A DNA stretch of 64,000 nt from an uncultured Bacteroidia bacterium (GCA_902801885.1 CADCJX010000002.1:1-64000); one strand, 5' to 3'. Shown: positions 27,733-36,051, counted from the stretch's first letter. Made by a program: numbers and translations. Notes: a model not told the origin generated them from the letters alone.

Positions 27733-28971
27733 GTGATCTACGTCCACGTCCCGTTCTGCGAGAGTTTCTGCACCTATTGCGGATTCTACTCCGTTCTGGT
27801 GCCCGGCACCAAAAGGAACAATGACTGTGTCATTCTGAGCGAAGCGAAGAATCTGTGTTTCGGTTCCTATGCTGATGCGATTTGTAACGAGATTGTCTCA
27901 CGGCGGGATGAGATAGCTTCTACCTCTTCGGTAAATACCCTCTACATAGGCGGAGGCACCCCTTCGGTGCTTCCGCTTGATGTTCTCTCCCGGATCGTTC
28001 ATTCCATTCAGAACGAGGTGAGGAATCTTTCAGATTGCGACGAGTTCACCATCGAAGTGAACCCGGAGGACATCGTCAAAAAGGGTGAGGAATATGTCAG
28101 GGGCCTTCTGGAGCTGGGAGTCAACCGGGTAAGCATGGGCGTGCAGTCCTTCGATGACGGTATCCTGCGATGGATGAACCGAAGACATGATGCCGCAACT
28201 GCCAAGGAAGCTTTCAGACAGCTTCGGAGGTGCGGTGTCGACAACATCAGCATCGACCTGATCTTCGGCCTTCCGCAGCTCTCCGAATCACTTTGGATGG
28301 AGACGATAGACAAAGCCTTGGCACTGGAACCGGAACACATCTCTGCCTACCAGCTTTCAATCGAAGAAGACAGCGCGCTTGAAAAACTGATCGCTGGAGG
28401 GAAATTCACCGAAGCTTCCGATGAACAGTGCCGCAGACAGTACGACATCCTCTGTGACAGGCTTGGGCATGCCGGCTACCACCATTACGAAGTCTCCAAC
28501 TTTGCCCTTCCCGGCCGGGAGGCCTTGCACAACAGCGCCTATTGGAGAAGGGTTCCCTATGTAGGACTTGGTCCCGGGGCGCACTCACTGTCTGCAGATG
28601 GAGTCCGTTCCTGGAACAGTGAAGAGATTCCTAAAAGGCTTGATGACGGAAGTTTACGGGCATATTCGCAGGAAGAAGAAATCCTCTCGCCGGAAGACAT
28701 CCGGATCGAAAGGATCATGCTGTCGCTCCGCACCGACTCCGGCCTTCCCGAAGCCGAATTACGTTCGCTTGCAGGCGACGAACCCGTTGACCGTCTTCTC
28801 TCGGAAGGAGCTCTTGTCTTTTGTCGTGAAGGAGCGCTTGTCTTTTGTCGTGAAGGAGCCCTACCCCCCTGTCATTCTGAGCGAAGCGAAGAATCTAACG
28901 GCGAAGGGTCTCTCCGTATCCCCGAGGACCATTTCTTCGTCTCCGACGAAATCATCCGCGAACTGATCTAA
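27733..28971 (+). CDS. hemW: HemW-type radical SAM protein with repeat insertions
   Basis: A 412-residue radical SAM protein. It shows HVPFCESFCTYCGF with the CxxxCxxC iron-sulfur motif, YIGGGTPSVL, EVNPED, GVNRVSMGVQSFDDGIL and the HemW domain segment YHHYEVSNFALPG. HemW is a heme chaperone, once mistaken for the oxygen-independent coproporphyrinogen oxidase HemN. The start is GTG at 27733. The protein is longer than usual because of in-frame insertions: VILSEAKNL near residue 35, SIQNEVRNL near residue 95, and in the tail a duplicated GALVFCRE unit followed by CHSERSEES. Core motifs are untouched. The stop overlaps the convergent hydrolase gene. Confidence 0.92.
   Translation: MIYVHVPFCESFCTYCGFYSVLVPGTKRNNDCVILSEAKNLCFGSYADAICNEIVSRRDEIASTSSVNTLYIGGGTPSVLPLDVLSRIVHSIQNEVRNLSDCDEFTIEVNPEDIVKKGEEYVRGLLELGVNRVSMGVQSFDDGILRWMNRRHDAATAKEAFRQLRRCGVDNISIDLIFGLPQLSESLWMETIDKALALEPEHISAYQLSIEEDSALEKLIAGGKFTEASDEQCRRQYDILCDRLGHAGYHHYEVSNFALPGREALHNSAYWRRVPYVGLGPGAHSLSADGVRSWNSEEIPKRLDDGSLRAYSQEEEILSPEDIRIERIMLSLRTDSGLPEAELRSLAGDEPVDRLLSEGALVFCREGALVFCREGALPPCHSERSEESNGEGSLRIPEDHFFVSDEIIRELI
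27828..27854. repeat. 27-bp SERSEE-type dispersed repeat, hemW copy 1
   Basis: Consensus copy TGTCATTCTGAGCGAAGCGA plus AGAATCT, read in the frame giving VILSEAKNL. It lies in the variable loop after the radical SAM cysteines, where HemW proteins tolerate length changes. Confidence 0.9.
28005..28027. repeat. Degenerate 27-bp repeat, hemW copy 2
   Basis: CATTCAGAACGAGGTGAGGA followed by ATC. It aligns base by base with the consensus but has several changes, giving IQNEVRNL in place of ILSEAKNL. Probably an older copy. Confidence 0.5.
28804..28860. repeat. 24-bp tandem duplication in hemW tail
   Basis: The unit GAAGGAGCTCTTGTCTTTTG plus TCGT occurs at 28804-28827 and again at 28828-28851 with one change, then a partial third unit. 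It adds a second GALVFCRE peptide without breaking the frame. Confidence 0.9.
28870..28896. repeat. 27-bp SERSEE-type dispersed repeat, hemW copy 3
   Basis: Exact match to hemW copy 1 but read in a different frame, giving CHSERSEES. It lies directly after the 24-bp tandem, near the C-terminus. Confidence 0.9.
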
Positions 28972-30209
28972 TCTACGATCGCCCCTGCGACTATGTTCGC
29001 GACCTGGGCACGCAGGCGGGCCAGGCTGCCCTTGTCTTCGGGATGTACCCTGTTGGCGAGGATGATTACTGCGGTCTTATTATCCATGTCTATCAGTACC
29101 GAAGGACCGGTGTACCCGGTGTGCCAGATGCAGTCTTCGGGATTGAATATGTCTCCGCGGGTACCTGGGTTCATGCCATCCTTGTCCCATCCCAGGGCTC
29201 GGCCGACCTTCGGGTCGTTCTGCATGGGTGCCCTGCACATCAGGTCGACTGTCATGGGGGCCAGGATGCGTTTCCCGGGCTTGTCCTCATCCGAAGGCAG
29301 GATTCCGTGATTCATTATGGCGGCGCAGATAACGCTCAGGTCCCTGGCGTCTGAAAACACTCCGGCATTGCCTGAGTTACCTCCCATGATTCTTCTGGCA
29401 ATGGGATCGTGGACGGCTCCGATGAGCGGAAGTCCGTCAGACTGGACCTCAGTGGGGGCGCAGAGTTTCTTCAGTCCTTTATCAAAGGATTCTCCGACAG
29501 GGAAATAGCAGGTGTGAGAAAGACCGAGAGGTTTGAATACATGTTCACTGGCATAATCGCATAGCCTCTGGCCTGTGACCCTTTCAAGGATTCTCTGGAG
29601 GGTGATGAAATTAAGGCAGCTGTAGAGGCAGTCAGTTCCTGGACGGAAATGCCTGCCGGCACGGGTCGCAATGTACTGCTCGAATTGCTCGGGTGTCTTC
29701 TCTCCGAACTCGGCGACATAGGCATCCACTCCTGCGTAGGCATCGAGTCCTGAGGAATGCGTCATGAGATCCCTGATGATGATGTCCACCTTTTCACCGG
29801 TGTCCGGATCTTCCCAAGGTTTGAATCCGGGGATGTACATATCCACCCTGTCAGTCAGCCGTACCTTGCCACTCTCGATCAGTTGCATGAAAGAAAGGGT
29901 GGTGCTCACACATTTGCTCACCGAGGCCAGGTCGAACATGGTCTCGGTGGTCATAGGCTCCGCTTTCGGAACGATAGATTTGTTGCCGAAGGCCTTAAGG
30001 TAGACGATCCTGTCCCCCCGTACTACGGAAATCACAGCTCCTGGAATAGCCTTTTCAGCAATGGCCTCTTCAAAGACCATGTCCACTTGCGACAGCCTTG
30101 CCGCGTCCATTCCATTGTCCTCCGGCCTGGCAGTCCTCAAGGCATTTTGCCCACTGGCTGAAATCCCAAAGAGTAAAAAAATTACTGAAGTAATAAACGA
30201 TTTCCTCAT
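28968..30209 (-). CDS. Serine hydrolase of the beta-lactamase/PBP fold
   Basis: A 413-residue secreted enzyme of the class C beta-lactamase-like family (Pfam Beta-lactamase; esterase EstB, DD-peptidase and related). Active-site features are SxxK in DLASVSKC (Ser96, Lys99), the YSC/N tyrosine motif in CLYSCLNFITL, and HTGYTG in place of KTG. The N-terminal signal (ISASGQ) directs it to the periplasm. HTG usually marks hydrolases acting on muropeptides or small esters rather than true beta-lactamases; the substrate is unknown. A strong hairpin lies just upstream of its start. Confidence 0.88.
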   Translation of the reverse strand: MRKSFITSVIFLLFGISASGQNALRTARPEDNGMDAARLSQVDMVFEEAIAEKAIPGAVISVVRGDRIVYLKAFGNKSIVPKAEPMTTETMFDLASVSKCVSTTLSFMQLIESGKVRLTDRVDMYIPGFKPWEDPDTGEKVDIIIRDLMTHSSGLDAYAGVDAYVAEFGEKTPEQFEQYIATRAGRHFRPGTDCLYSCLNFITLQRILERVTGQRLCDYASEHVFKPLGLSHTCYFPVGESFDKGLKKLCAPTEVQSDGLPLIGAVHDPIARRIMGGNSGNAGVFSDARDLSVICAAIMNHGILPSDEDKPGKRILAPMTVDLMCRAPMQNDPKVGRALGWDKDGMNPGTRGDIFNPEDCIWHTGYTGPSVLIDMDNKTAVIILANRVHPEDKGSLARLRAQVANIVAGAIVD

Positions 30210-30224
30210 TGCTTTGCTTTTTTA

Positions 30225-30264
30225 AATAATATACGTCGCTTCAGCCGAAGCGACGTATATTATT
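30225..30264 (-). terminator. 17-bp perfect hairpin, probable terminator of the EEP pair
   Basis: AATAATATACGTCGCTT (30225-30241) pairs perfectly with 30248-30264 across a six-base loop. It lies 5 bases past the stop of the downstream EEP gene and 15 bases before the serine hydrolase start, both on the minus strand. The AT-rich foot can supply the U-tract, but no long T run follows on either strand, so a processing or regulatory hairpin is also possible. Confidence 0.65.
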
Positions 30265-30269
30265 AATGA

Positions 30270-31112
30270 CTAGAAAACCAGCGTTGCCGTAATTGGGTAG
30301 TGGTCGGAGATGTACTGACGACCCATGTAAGGCTTGGTGATGGTTTCGTACTCGGGGCAGGAAGAGAAGCCTTTGTACCAGACATAGTCGATGATGGAAT
30401 CAGGACCTGACTTTCCCCAGCCGTTGGCGGTCTGGTGGTGGTCAGTCTTTACGGCCTCCTCGCGGGCATTCTTCATCATCTTCTTCATGTCGTCGAATTC
30501 AGGACGGTTGATCCTCATGTTGAAGTCGCCCGTAACGACCATCGGGAGACCCTTCGGATTGATCTTGTCGATCCTGTCGACGATGAGCTTCATTCCGTTC
30601 TTCCTGGCTTCCCAACCCACATGGTCGAGATGGGTGTTGACATAATAGAACTTCCTTCCGCTTGCCTTGTCTTTCAGGAGGGCCCATGTGGCCGTGCGGA
30701 AACACTGGGCATCCCATCCCTTTGAAGGTACGTCCGGAGTCTCTGAAAGCCAGAAGGTTCCCCACTTGAGAAGCTTGATGGTCTTCGTGTTGTAGAAGAT
30801 GGACATGTGCTCGCCCTTATGGATGCCGTCTTCGCGGCCGACACCGACGCTCTTGTAGTCCGGGCAAGCTTCCTCAAGATAGTTCACCTGGAAGTCATAG
30901 GCCTCCTGCAACCCGAAGATGTCCGGTTTCTGGTCATTGATCATCGCTGAAGAGGCAGGGTAACGGAACTCCCAGGAGTTGTCGCCGTCCTTGGCTGTGC
31001 CCAGGCGGATGTTGTAGGAGATGACTTTCAGATCCGCAGTCTTCTTCTTTGCGGAAACGCTCACGGGCAGCACCATGAGGGCTGCCATGAGCAGAAGGAT
31101 TGTCTTTTTCAT
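30270..31112 (-). CDS. Endonuclease/exonuclease/phosphatase-family protein, paralogue A
   Basis: A 280-residue secreted protein of the EEP (DNase I-like) superfamily. Motifs are VISYNIRLG, the metal-binding QEAYDFQ, YVNTHLDHVG, VVTGDFNMRINRPEF and the catalytic YISDHYP near the C-terminus. The signal peptide (MKKTILLLMAALMVLPVSVSA) sends it outside the cytoplasm, so a phosphodiesterase or nuclease for external substrates is more likely than DNA repair. It has the same length as the adjacent gene and is nearly the same along its whole length: a tandem duplicate. It starts 4 bases after the stop of the first copy. Confidence 0.92.
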   Translation of the reverse strand: MKKTILLLMAALMVLPVSVSAKKKTADLKVISYNIRLGTAKDGDNSWEFRYPASSAMINDQKPDIFGLQEAYDFQVNYLEEACPDYKSVGVGREDGIHKGEHMSIFYNTKTIKLLKWGTFWLSETPDVPSKGWDAQCFRTATWALLKDKASGRKFYYVNTHLDHVGWEARKNGMKLIVDRIDKINPKGLPMVVTGDFNMRINRPEFDDMKKMMKNAREEAVKTDHHQTANGWGKSGPDSIIDYVWYKGFSSCPEYETITKPYMGRQYISDHYPITATLVF

Positions 31113-31116
31113 GGGA

Positions 31117-31959
31117 CTAGAAGATCAGCGTAGCCGTGATGGGGTAGTGGTCGGAGATGTACTTACGCTCCATGTAAGGCTTGGTGATGGTCTCGTATTC
31201 GGTGCAGGATGAGAAGCCCTTGTACCAGATGTAATCGATGATGCTGTCCGGGCTGGCCTTGCCCCATCCGTTGAAGGTAGCGTGGTGGTCGGTCTTGACG
31301 GCCTCCTCACGGGCGTTCTTCATCATCTTCTTCATGTCATTGAATTCGGGGCGGTCGATTGTCATGTTGAAGTCGCCGGTAACTATCATCGGAAGTCCCT
31401 TGGGATTGATGCTGTCGATCCTGTCGACGATGAGTTTCATGCCGTTCTTCCTGGCCTCCCAGCCGACATGGTCGAGGTGGGTGTTGACATAGTAGTACTT
31501 TTTGCCGCTGGCCTTGTCCTTGAGGAGTGCCCAGGTGGCGGTACGGAAGCAAGCTGCATCCCAACCCATAGAAGGAACTTCGGGAGTCTCTGAGAGCCAG
31601 AATGTTCCCCACTTGAGAAGCTTGGTCGTCTTCTTGTTGTAGAAAATGGACATGTGCTCACCTTCATGCTTTCCATCTTCACGGCCGACACCTACGCTCT
31701 TGTAGTCCTGGCATGCCTCTTCAAGGTATTTCACCTGGAAATCATAAGCCTCCTGGACTCCGAAGATGTCCGGTTTCTGGTCGTCGATCATCATTGCAGA
31801 AGCCGGGTAGCGGAACTCCCAAGAATTGGTGCCGTCCTTGGCTACGCCCAGGCGGATGTTGTAGGAGATAACTTTGATGTCAGCAGTCTTTTTCTTTGCT
31901 GAGACACTGAAAGGCAGGACCATAAGGGCTGCCATCATGATAAGGAGATATCTTTTCAT
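31117..31959 (-). CDS. Endonuclease/exonuclease/phosphatase-family protein, paralogue B
   Basis: The promoter-proximal copy of the EEP pair, also 280 residues from the ATG at 31959 (MKRYLLIMMAALMVLP). All EEP motifs are present: QEAYDFQ, NTHLDHVG, VTGDFNMTIDRPEF, YISDHYP. A longer open frame reaches 32223 but the extra part lies over the divergent ThiL-like gene and lacks a signal peptide. Differences from paralogue A are mostly conservative (for example KPYMERKY against KPYMGRQY), suggesting a recent duplication with both copies under selection. Confidence 0.92.
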   Translation of the reverse strand: MKRYLLIMMAALMVLPFSVSAKKKTADIKVISYNIRLGVAKDGTNSWEFRYPASAMMIDDQKPDIFGVQEAYDFQVKYLEEACQDYKSVGVGREDGKHEGEHMSIFYNKKTTKLLKWGTFWLSETPEVPSMGWDAACFRTATWALLKDKASGKKYYYVNTHLDHVGWEARKNGMKLIVDRIDSINPKGLPMIVTGDFNMTIDRPEFNDMKKMMKNAREEAVKTDHHATFNGWGKASPDSIIDYIWYKGFSSCTEYETITKPYMERKYISDHYPITATLIF

Positions 31960-32037
31960 GTTGGATTGTGTTACTAATACCACAAATTTAACAATTTGTA
32001 GTAATTTTGTCTTATCAAAGTCAAAAAAAGTAATCCC
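31960..32037. promoter_or_regulatory. Divergent promoter region, EEP pair / ThiL-like gene
   Basis: Plus-strand TAATTTTG at 32002-32009 and minus-strand TAAATTTG (plus 31983-31990) fit the -7 consensus for the two divergent units. Well-spaced TTTG boxes at -33 are not evident. Confidence 0.5.
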
Positions 32038-33051
32038 ATGGCAGAAGAAACGTTCAATGAATATGGAAAGGAGGAGGCGATAGCCCTTCTTTTCGAAGGC
32101 ACTGGTTTCGATCGAGAGGAAAAACCGGCTTTCGAGGCAGCCCCAGGCAGCACTGTGGTACAGGCCAGTCGTTTCTTCGTGGAAGGGATAGATTTTGACC
32201 TGACCTATTTCCCCTTGAAGCATTTAGGCTACAAATGCATCTCTGCCCTGGCGGGAGAGATCTACGCTGCCATGGCCCATCCAAGGAGCCTGTCAGTTAA
32301 GCTCGGACTTTCTGCCAAACTGGATTTCAGGCATGTCAGGGAGCTTTGGACCGGAGTAGTGACAGCTGCCAGGGAACATGGGTTCAAGTCATTGGACCTT
32401 GACATGGTTCCCTCTCCCAACGGACTTGCTGTCAGCGTATCCGCCGTCGGAGAGGAGCTGAAGCTGACCCGCGGCCGCAGGATGAAGGCCAGGAGCAAGG
32501 ATCTGGTCTGTGTTTCAGGCAGTCTTGGCGCCGCTTACCTTGGCCAGCAGATCCTTGAAAGGGAGAAGCGTTCTTTCGAGAAGACAAAGGACGATTCCGC
32601 CCAGCCGGACCTGGAGAAATACAAGATGCTCATAGGAAGCTATCTCAAGCCGGAAGTTCCTTCTTCTGCAGTAGCACGTCTCGAGGATACGGGAATATAT
32701 CCCTCGCATGGCTATCTGGTGTCCCATGGCCTCTCCGACACTCTAAAGAGGCTTTCAAGGGATTCCGGTCTCGGGGTGAAGGTCTATGCCGACAAGATTC
32801 CCTTCGAAGGCAACAGCTTCGCGTTCGGCAAGGAGATGGACATCGATCCTGTGTCTGCAGCCATGAACGGCGGTGACGACATGAGGTTGCTCTTCGTAGT
32901 GCCTATCCTGTCAGCTGAAAAGTTCCGCCGTGAGTTCCAAACCTTCGATATAATAGGCCACATGGCCCAGCCTGAAGTTGGTGCCGTACTCGTCACCCCT
33001 GAAGGAGTCGAGCTTCCGGTCAAAGCCCAAGGTTGGAGGAACGAAGAATGA
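32038..33051 (+). CDS. ThiL-like protein (AIR synthase-related fold) without the metal ligands
   Basis: A 337-residue relative of thiamine-monophosphate kinase. The central segment VEGIDFDLTYFPLKHLGYK (residues 48-66) and the late NGGDDMRLLFVVP are clear ThiL features. The aspartate sites that bind magnesium and ATP in active ThiL are changed: GDDAAV is APGSTV (35-40), the Asp of TTD is Ser (44), NLSDI is ALAGEI (70-75), and GGDT is LDLDM (119-123). It is therefore likely a pseudoenzyme, or an enzyme with altered chemistry. Its TGA overlaps the ATG of the next gene. Confidence 0.8.
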   Translation: MAEETFNEYGKEEAIALLFEGTGFDREEKPAFEAAPGSTVVQASRFFVEGIDFDLTYFPLKHLGYKCISALAGEIYAAMAHPRSLSVKLGLSAKLDFRHVRELWTGVVTAAREHGFKSLDLDMVPSPNGLAVSVSAVGEELKLTRGRRMKARSKDLVCVSGSLGAAYLGQQILEREKRSFEKTKDDSAQPDLEKYKMLIGSYLKPEVPSSAVARLEDTGIYPSHGYLVSHGLSDTLKRLSRDSGLGVKVYADKIPFEGNSFAFGKEMDIDPVSAAMNGGDDMRLLFVVPILSAEKFRREFQTFDIIGHMAQPEVGAVLVTPEGVELPVKAQGWRNEE

Positions 33052-34625
33052 CATTCAGGCGTACCATACTCCTTACCTTAACCTGCCTGTTTGCCCTCTC
33101 CTGCACCACTGGCCTGGACAACCAGATGGAGGCGGTATTGGACAAAATGGAGGGAGAAATAGGTTATGTCAACACGGTCAGTGCGGACGATGTGGCCAAG
33201 GTGGCAAGCTGGTTCGTAAGGCGTGGGGATGATTCCCAGAAGGCCAGGGCATTGTTCTGCCTTGGAAGGGCGCAGATGAACGATGGTAGTAATTCGGCGG
33301 CCATCGTTTCCTACACGAGAGCCCTTGAATATGCCCAGAGGGCCGGCGACAGCAGTCATGAGGGCCTTATCTGCCGTGACATGGCAAGGATCAGCGGGGC
33401 GACCGGAAATTCTGCAGATGAAATACTCTATCTTGGAAGGGCTTCCGAAGCCTTCAAGGCTGCAGGGCTGGAAACGGAAAGGCAGCAATCCATTTTGGAA
33501 ATAGGCCAGGCCCAGTCGGCTGCAGGTAAGTACGAAACTGCTGAGGAAATATTCAAGAGCGTTCTTTACGACGCGCATGAGATGCAGGACACACTCCTTG
33601 AGGCAAGATGCCTTGAATCCTATGCTTCACTGGCGGTGAGCAAGGATGAGCCTGATCCCGCCCTAGCGATAGACCTCCTTGGCAGGGCTACCGACCAGCT
33701 TGGCTATCCGCTCAGCTGCTCAGACAAGGGTATCCTGGCATATTCCTATTCATTGGCAGGACAGGATTCCGAGGCCTACAAATGGCTTTCGGAGGCGAAG
33801 GCTTCAGCCGAGACGGATGAAGATGCCGCTGACGCTTCTTTCAGGGAGTACCAGATCGCTTCCCGTTCCGGCGACACGGCAAAGGCCCTCAAGGCATTGG
33901 AGAGAGTCACTGAATATGGCAACAAAACTCAGTCTACTGCTCTCGGGGATGCCGTTGCTGCAAGTCAGCGGGAATATTTCCAGGGACAGAACGACATCCA
34001 GGCAGAAAAGCTTCGTTCCGCCAGGCTCAAGCTCTGGCTTCTTGCCCTCGCGGCCCTTCTTGTTGTCGGATTTCTGGTTGCGGCTTATCTTTACTATCGT
34101 TCCATGCAGCAGAGGCGTCTGGATGAGGAGATTGCTGAAAGGGATAAGTACATGACTATAGCGGAAGACCTCCAGCAGGCCCTACGGCAGGCTCAGGGAC
34201 CAGTCGGTGAAACTGTCGAAACTGTTCCGCCTAAGGGACCGGGGTTTGATGCCCTGGAGAGACTCTGCGAGCAGTACTACATCTACGAAGGCACAAATAA
34301 CCTTCAGCCAAGAATCCTGAAGGAGGTCAAATCTATTGTAGAAGGTCTTCGCAGTGACAAAAAGGTCCAGAAAAGTCTTGAAGACATTCTGGACGCTTCC
34401 AAGAATGGTGTCATGACAAAGCTGCGCTCCGACTTTCCTGCCTGGAAAGAAGACGATTTCCTGCTCTACAGTTTTGTCTCTTCCGGTTTTTCAACCACAA
34501 CCATCTCTGCCCTTATGGGTAAGGAGAAGAGCGTCATCTACAACCGCGTCTGGCGCCTGAAGGGCAGGATCGCCAACTCGGGATCCACACGCAAGGACTT
34601 TTTCCTTAATTGCCTTGGGTCTTGA
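33048..34625 (+). CDS. TPR membrane regulator with C-terminal DNA-binding-like domain
   Basis: A 525-residue protein: signal/lipobox start (FALSC), tetratricopeptide helices to about residue 320, a membrane segment (LWLLALAALLVVGFLVAAYLYY), a short coiled coil, and a cytoplasmic C-terminal region ending in a helix-turn-helix-like stretch (SSGFSTTTISALMGKEKSVIYNRVWRLKGRI). This layout is that of Bacteroidota one-protein envelope sensors in which a periplasmic TPR domain controls a cytoplasmic DNA-binding tail. The ATG at 33048 overlaps the upstream TGA (ATGA) and follows GGAGGA at 33035-33040. The signal it senses is unknown. Confidence 0.8.
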   Translation: MTFRRTILLTLTCLFALSCTTGLDNQMEAVLDKMEGEIGYVNTVSADDVAKVASWFVRRGDDSQKARALFCLGRAQMNDGSNSAAIVSYTRALEYAQRAGDSSHEGLICRDMARISGATGNSADEILYLGRASEAFKAAGLETERQQSILEIGQAQSAAGKYETAEEIFKSVLYDAHEMQDTLLEARCLESYASLAVSKDEPDPALAIDLLGRATDQLGYPLSCSDKGILAYSYSLAGQDSEAYKWLSEAKASAETDEDAADASFREYQIASRSGDTAKALKALERVTEYGNKTQSTALGDAVAASQREYFQGQNDIQAEKLRSARLKLWLLALAALLVVGFLVAAYLYYRSMQQRRLDEEIAERDKYMTIAEDLQQALRQAQGPVGETVETVPPKGPGFDALERLCEQYYIYEGTNNLQPRILKEVKSIVEGLRSDKKVQKSLEDILDASKNGVMTKLRSDFPAWKEDDFLLYSFVSSGFSTTTISALMGKEKSVIYNRVWRLKGRIANSGSTRKDFFLNCLGS

Positions 34626-35070
34626 GTTTTTGATTAAGTTCCTTTATTTTCTCCTCAAGATTCTTCTTGAAATCCTCGTTGGACTTCTTGAAGTCTTTAG
34701 TGATGAATGTTATCACGCTCTCGGAGGGGTTCTCTGGATTCTTGTAGACAATTACTTCTGCGATATCTTCTTTATTAGTGATGTCTTTTCCGTCAGGGAT
34801 CTGAGTGTTGTTTAAAAAGTAAAGGACTTGTCTCTTGGAAGACACCGGACCGTTTGAAGTAATGATGTTATGGATCTTTAAAACAGTCTTGCCACTACTG
34901 GCGACAGCAGTTTTCCAAGATTTGATGGTCTGGCCTACCAGTTGCGAACCGTCAAAATATTCAACAGCCTCTCCATTGATGAAATATTTTTCTGTTGTGT
35001 CCGCAGGTTCGGTAAGGCTCCCGGTCGAGATAAGGATTGAGCAGATAGTTGAAATCAAAAGAGTTCCCAT
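34606..35070 (-). CDS. Small exported protein of unknown function, third gene of sigma operon
   Basis: A 154-residue protein with a hydrophobic start (MGTLLISTICSILIS) and a charged, lysine-rich C-terminal helix (KKNLEEKIKELNQKLK). The middle reads KYFINGEAVEYFDGSQLVGQTI ... DIAEVIVYKNPENPSESVITFIT, resembling a short plug-like beta domain. It lies 11 bases after the anti-sigma-like gene and is probably part of the same operon and perhaps the same signalling path. Its 3' end overlaps the convergent TPR regulator by 20 bases. Confidence 0.65.
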   Translation of the reverse strand: MGTLLISTICSILISTGSLTEPADTTEKYFINGEAVEYFDGSQLVGQTIKSWKTAVASSGKTVLKIHNIITSNGPVSSKRQVLYFLNNTQIPDGKDITNKEDIAEVIVYKNPENPSESVITFITKDFKKSNEDFKKNLEEKIKELNQKLKTQGN

Positions 35071-35081
35071 GTTTTAATTTT

Positions 35082-35462
35082 TTATTGATTGTTTGCAGTT
35101 AAATGGAAAGAGATACCGTCTCTGTCCATGGTCATGATGAATGATCGTGTACTTCCATCTTTCATGTTTGCGGTAAGTATGGCTTGCGAACCATTAGGAA
35201 CTGCAGAAATAGAGATGATTTCCTCGGTGTCGAGTTCCATCAGATGCTTGATTCCTTCGATCATGGCAACTGTGTCGATAGATTCTTCCTGCTTTTCCCA
35301 TGGCCTTGATATCATCAGTGGCAAAGCGATTGCCGCGGCAGCAGCTATACTGCCTACCCAGCGGAGGACCTTCTTCCGCATTAGGGGTCTTTCATATTCG
35401 CCTACGATTCTGTCGAATTCAACGACAGCTTCGTCGGATAAGTATTTATCGGTGTCTTTCAT
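35082..35462 (-). CDS. Probable anti-sigma membrane protein
   Basis: A 126-residue protein with a cytoplasmic N-terminus of about 33 residues, one membrane segment (residues 34-51) and a periplasmic domain of about 75 residues. It starts inside the end of the ECF sigma gene (ATGA overlap). Position and topology suggest it holds the sigma factor at the membrane, but it lacks a recognisable FecR or zinc-binding anti-sigma domain, so the role is inferred from context. Confidence 0.65.
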   Translation of the reverse strand: MKDTDKYLSDEAVVEFDRIVGEYERPLMRKKVLRWVGSIAAAAAIALPLMISRPWEKQEESIDTVAMIEGIKHLMELDTEEIISISAVPNGSQAILTANMKDGSTRSFIMTMDRDGISFHLTANNQ

Positions 35463-35956
35463 ATCTTTTTCATTTGTTCTCGCAACTTACGCCTGGCGTT
35501 GGAGAGTGCCACTTTTATGCTTGCTTTAGTCTTGCCGGTTTTCTGGGCGATTTCGTCAAGTGAAAGATCCTGGTCATTCCTGAGAGTGAGGTATTCGCGT
35601 TCTCGTCCGGACAGCTTTCCGTATAGATCTTTTTTTATCCTCGTGTTGTCAGCGGCTTCCACCCTCTCTTCCGCAGAGATTCCTCCACTGAATGAATCTC
35701 CTTCAAGTCTTGTGGTCTCCAGCTTCCTTTTCCTGTACCTGGAGACGCAGATATTCTTGGTTATCTTTATTGCTAAAGCCTTTGGATTCTGGATAGGATA
35801 ATCTCTCTCGTACAGCAGCCAAAGGACGATCGTAGCCTCCTGGACGATGTCTTCCGCCTCCTCCGGTCCACTTGTAGCCTTGATGAATCTCCGGGCGAGC
35901 CTGGTCAGCTCCCCTTTTGTCTTGCCACAAAAATGCCCGAACTCTTCCCTTGTCAT
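35459..35956 (-). CDS. ECF-type RNA polymerase sigma factor
   Basis: A 165-residue sigma-70 family factor. Region 2 spans about residues 15-75, with AEDIVQEATIVLWLL and NPKALAIKITKNICVSRYRKRK; region 4 is LSGREREYLTLRNDQDLSLDEIAQKTGKTKASIKVALSNARRKLRE. Only regions 2 and 4 are present, as in extracytoplasmic-function factors. It heads a three-gene unit with a membrane protein and a small exported protein. The genes it controls are not evident in the window. Confidence 0.92.
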   Translation of the reverse strand: MTREEFGHFCGKTKGELTRLARRFIKATSGPEEAEDIVQEATIVLWLLYERDYPIQNPKALAIKITKNICVSRYRKRKLETTRLEGDSFSGGISAEERVEAADNTRIKKDLYGKLSGREREYLTLRNDQDLSLDEIAQKTGKTKASIKVALSNARRKLREQMKKI

Positions 35957-36051
35957 AAAAATGCGTCTCTAATCATAAGTCGCAATCTGCAATAGAAAGT
36001 TAAGATTATTTTTGAAAAATTGCTTAAATTTAAGGGTCAAGCATTTACGGT

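Noticed and set aside
28804..28860. CRISPR-like tandem repeat
   Set aside because: Two adjacent copies without spacers, inside hemW and in frame; a simple tandem duplication.
31960..32223. Upstream extension of EEP paralogue B
   Set aside because: It would overlap the divergent ThiL-like gene and hide the signal peptide that matches paralogue A.
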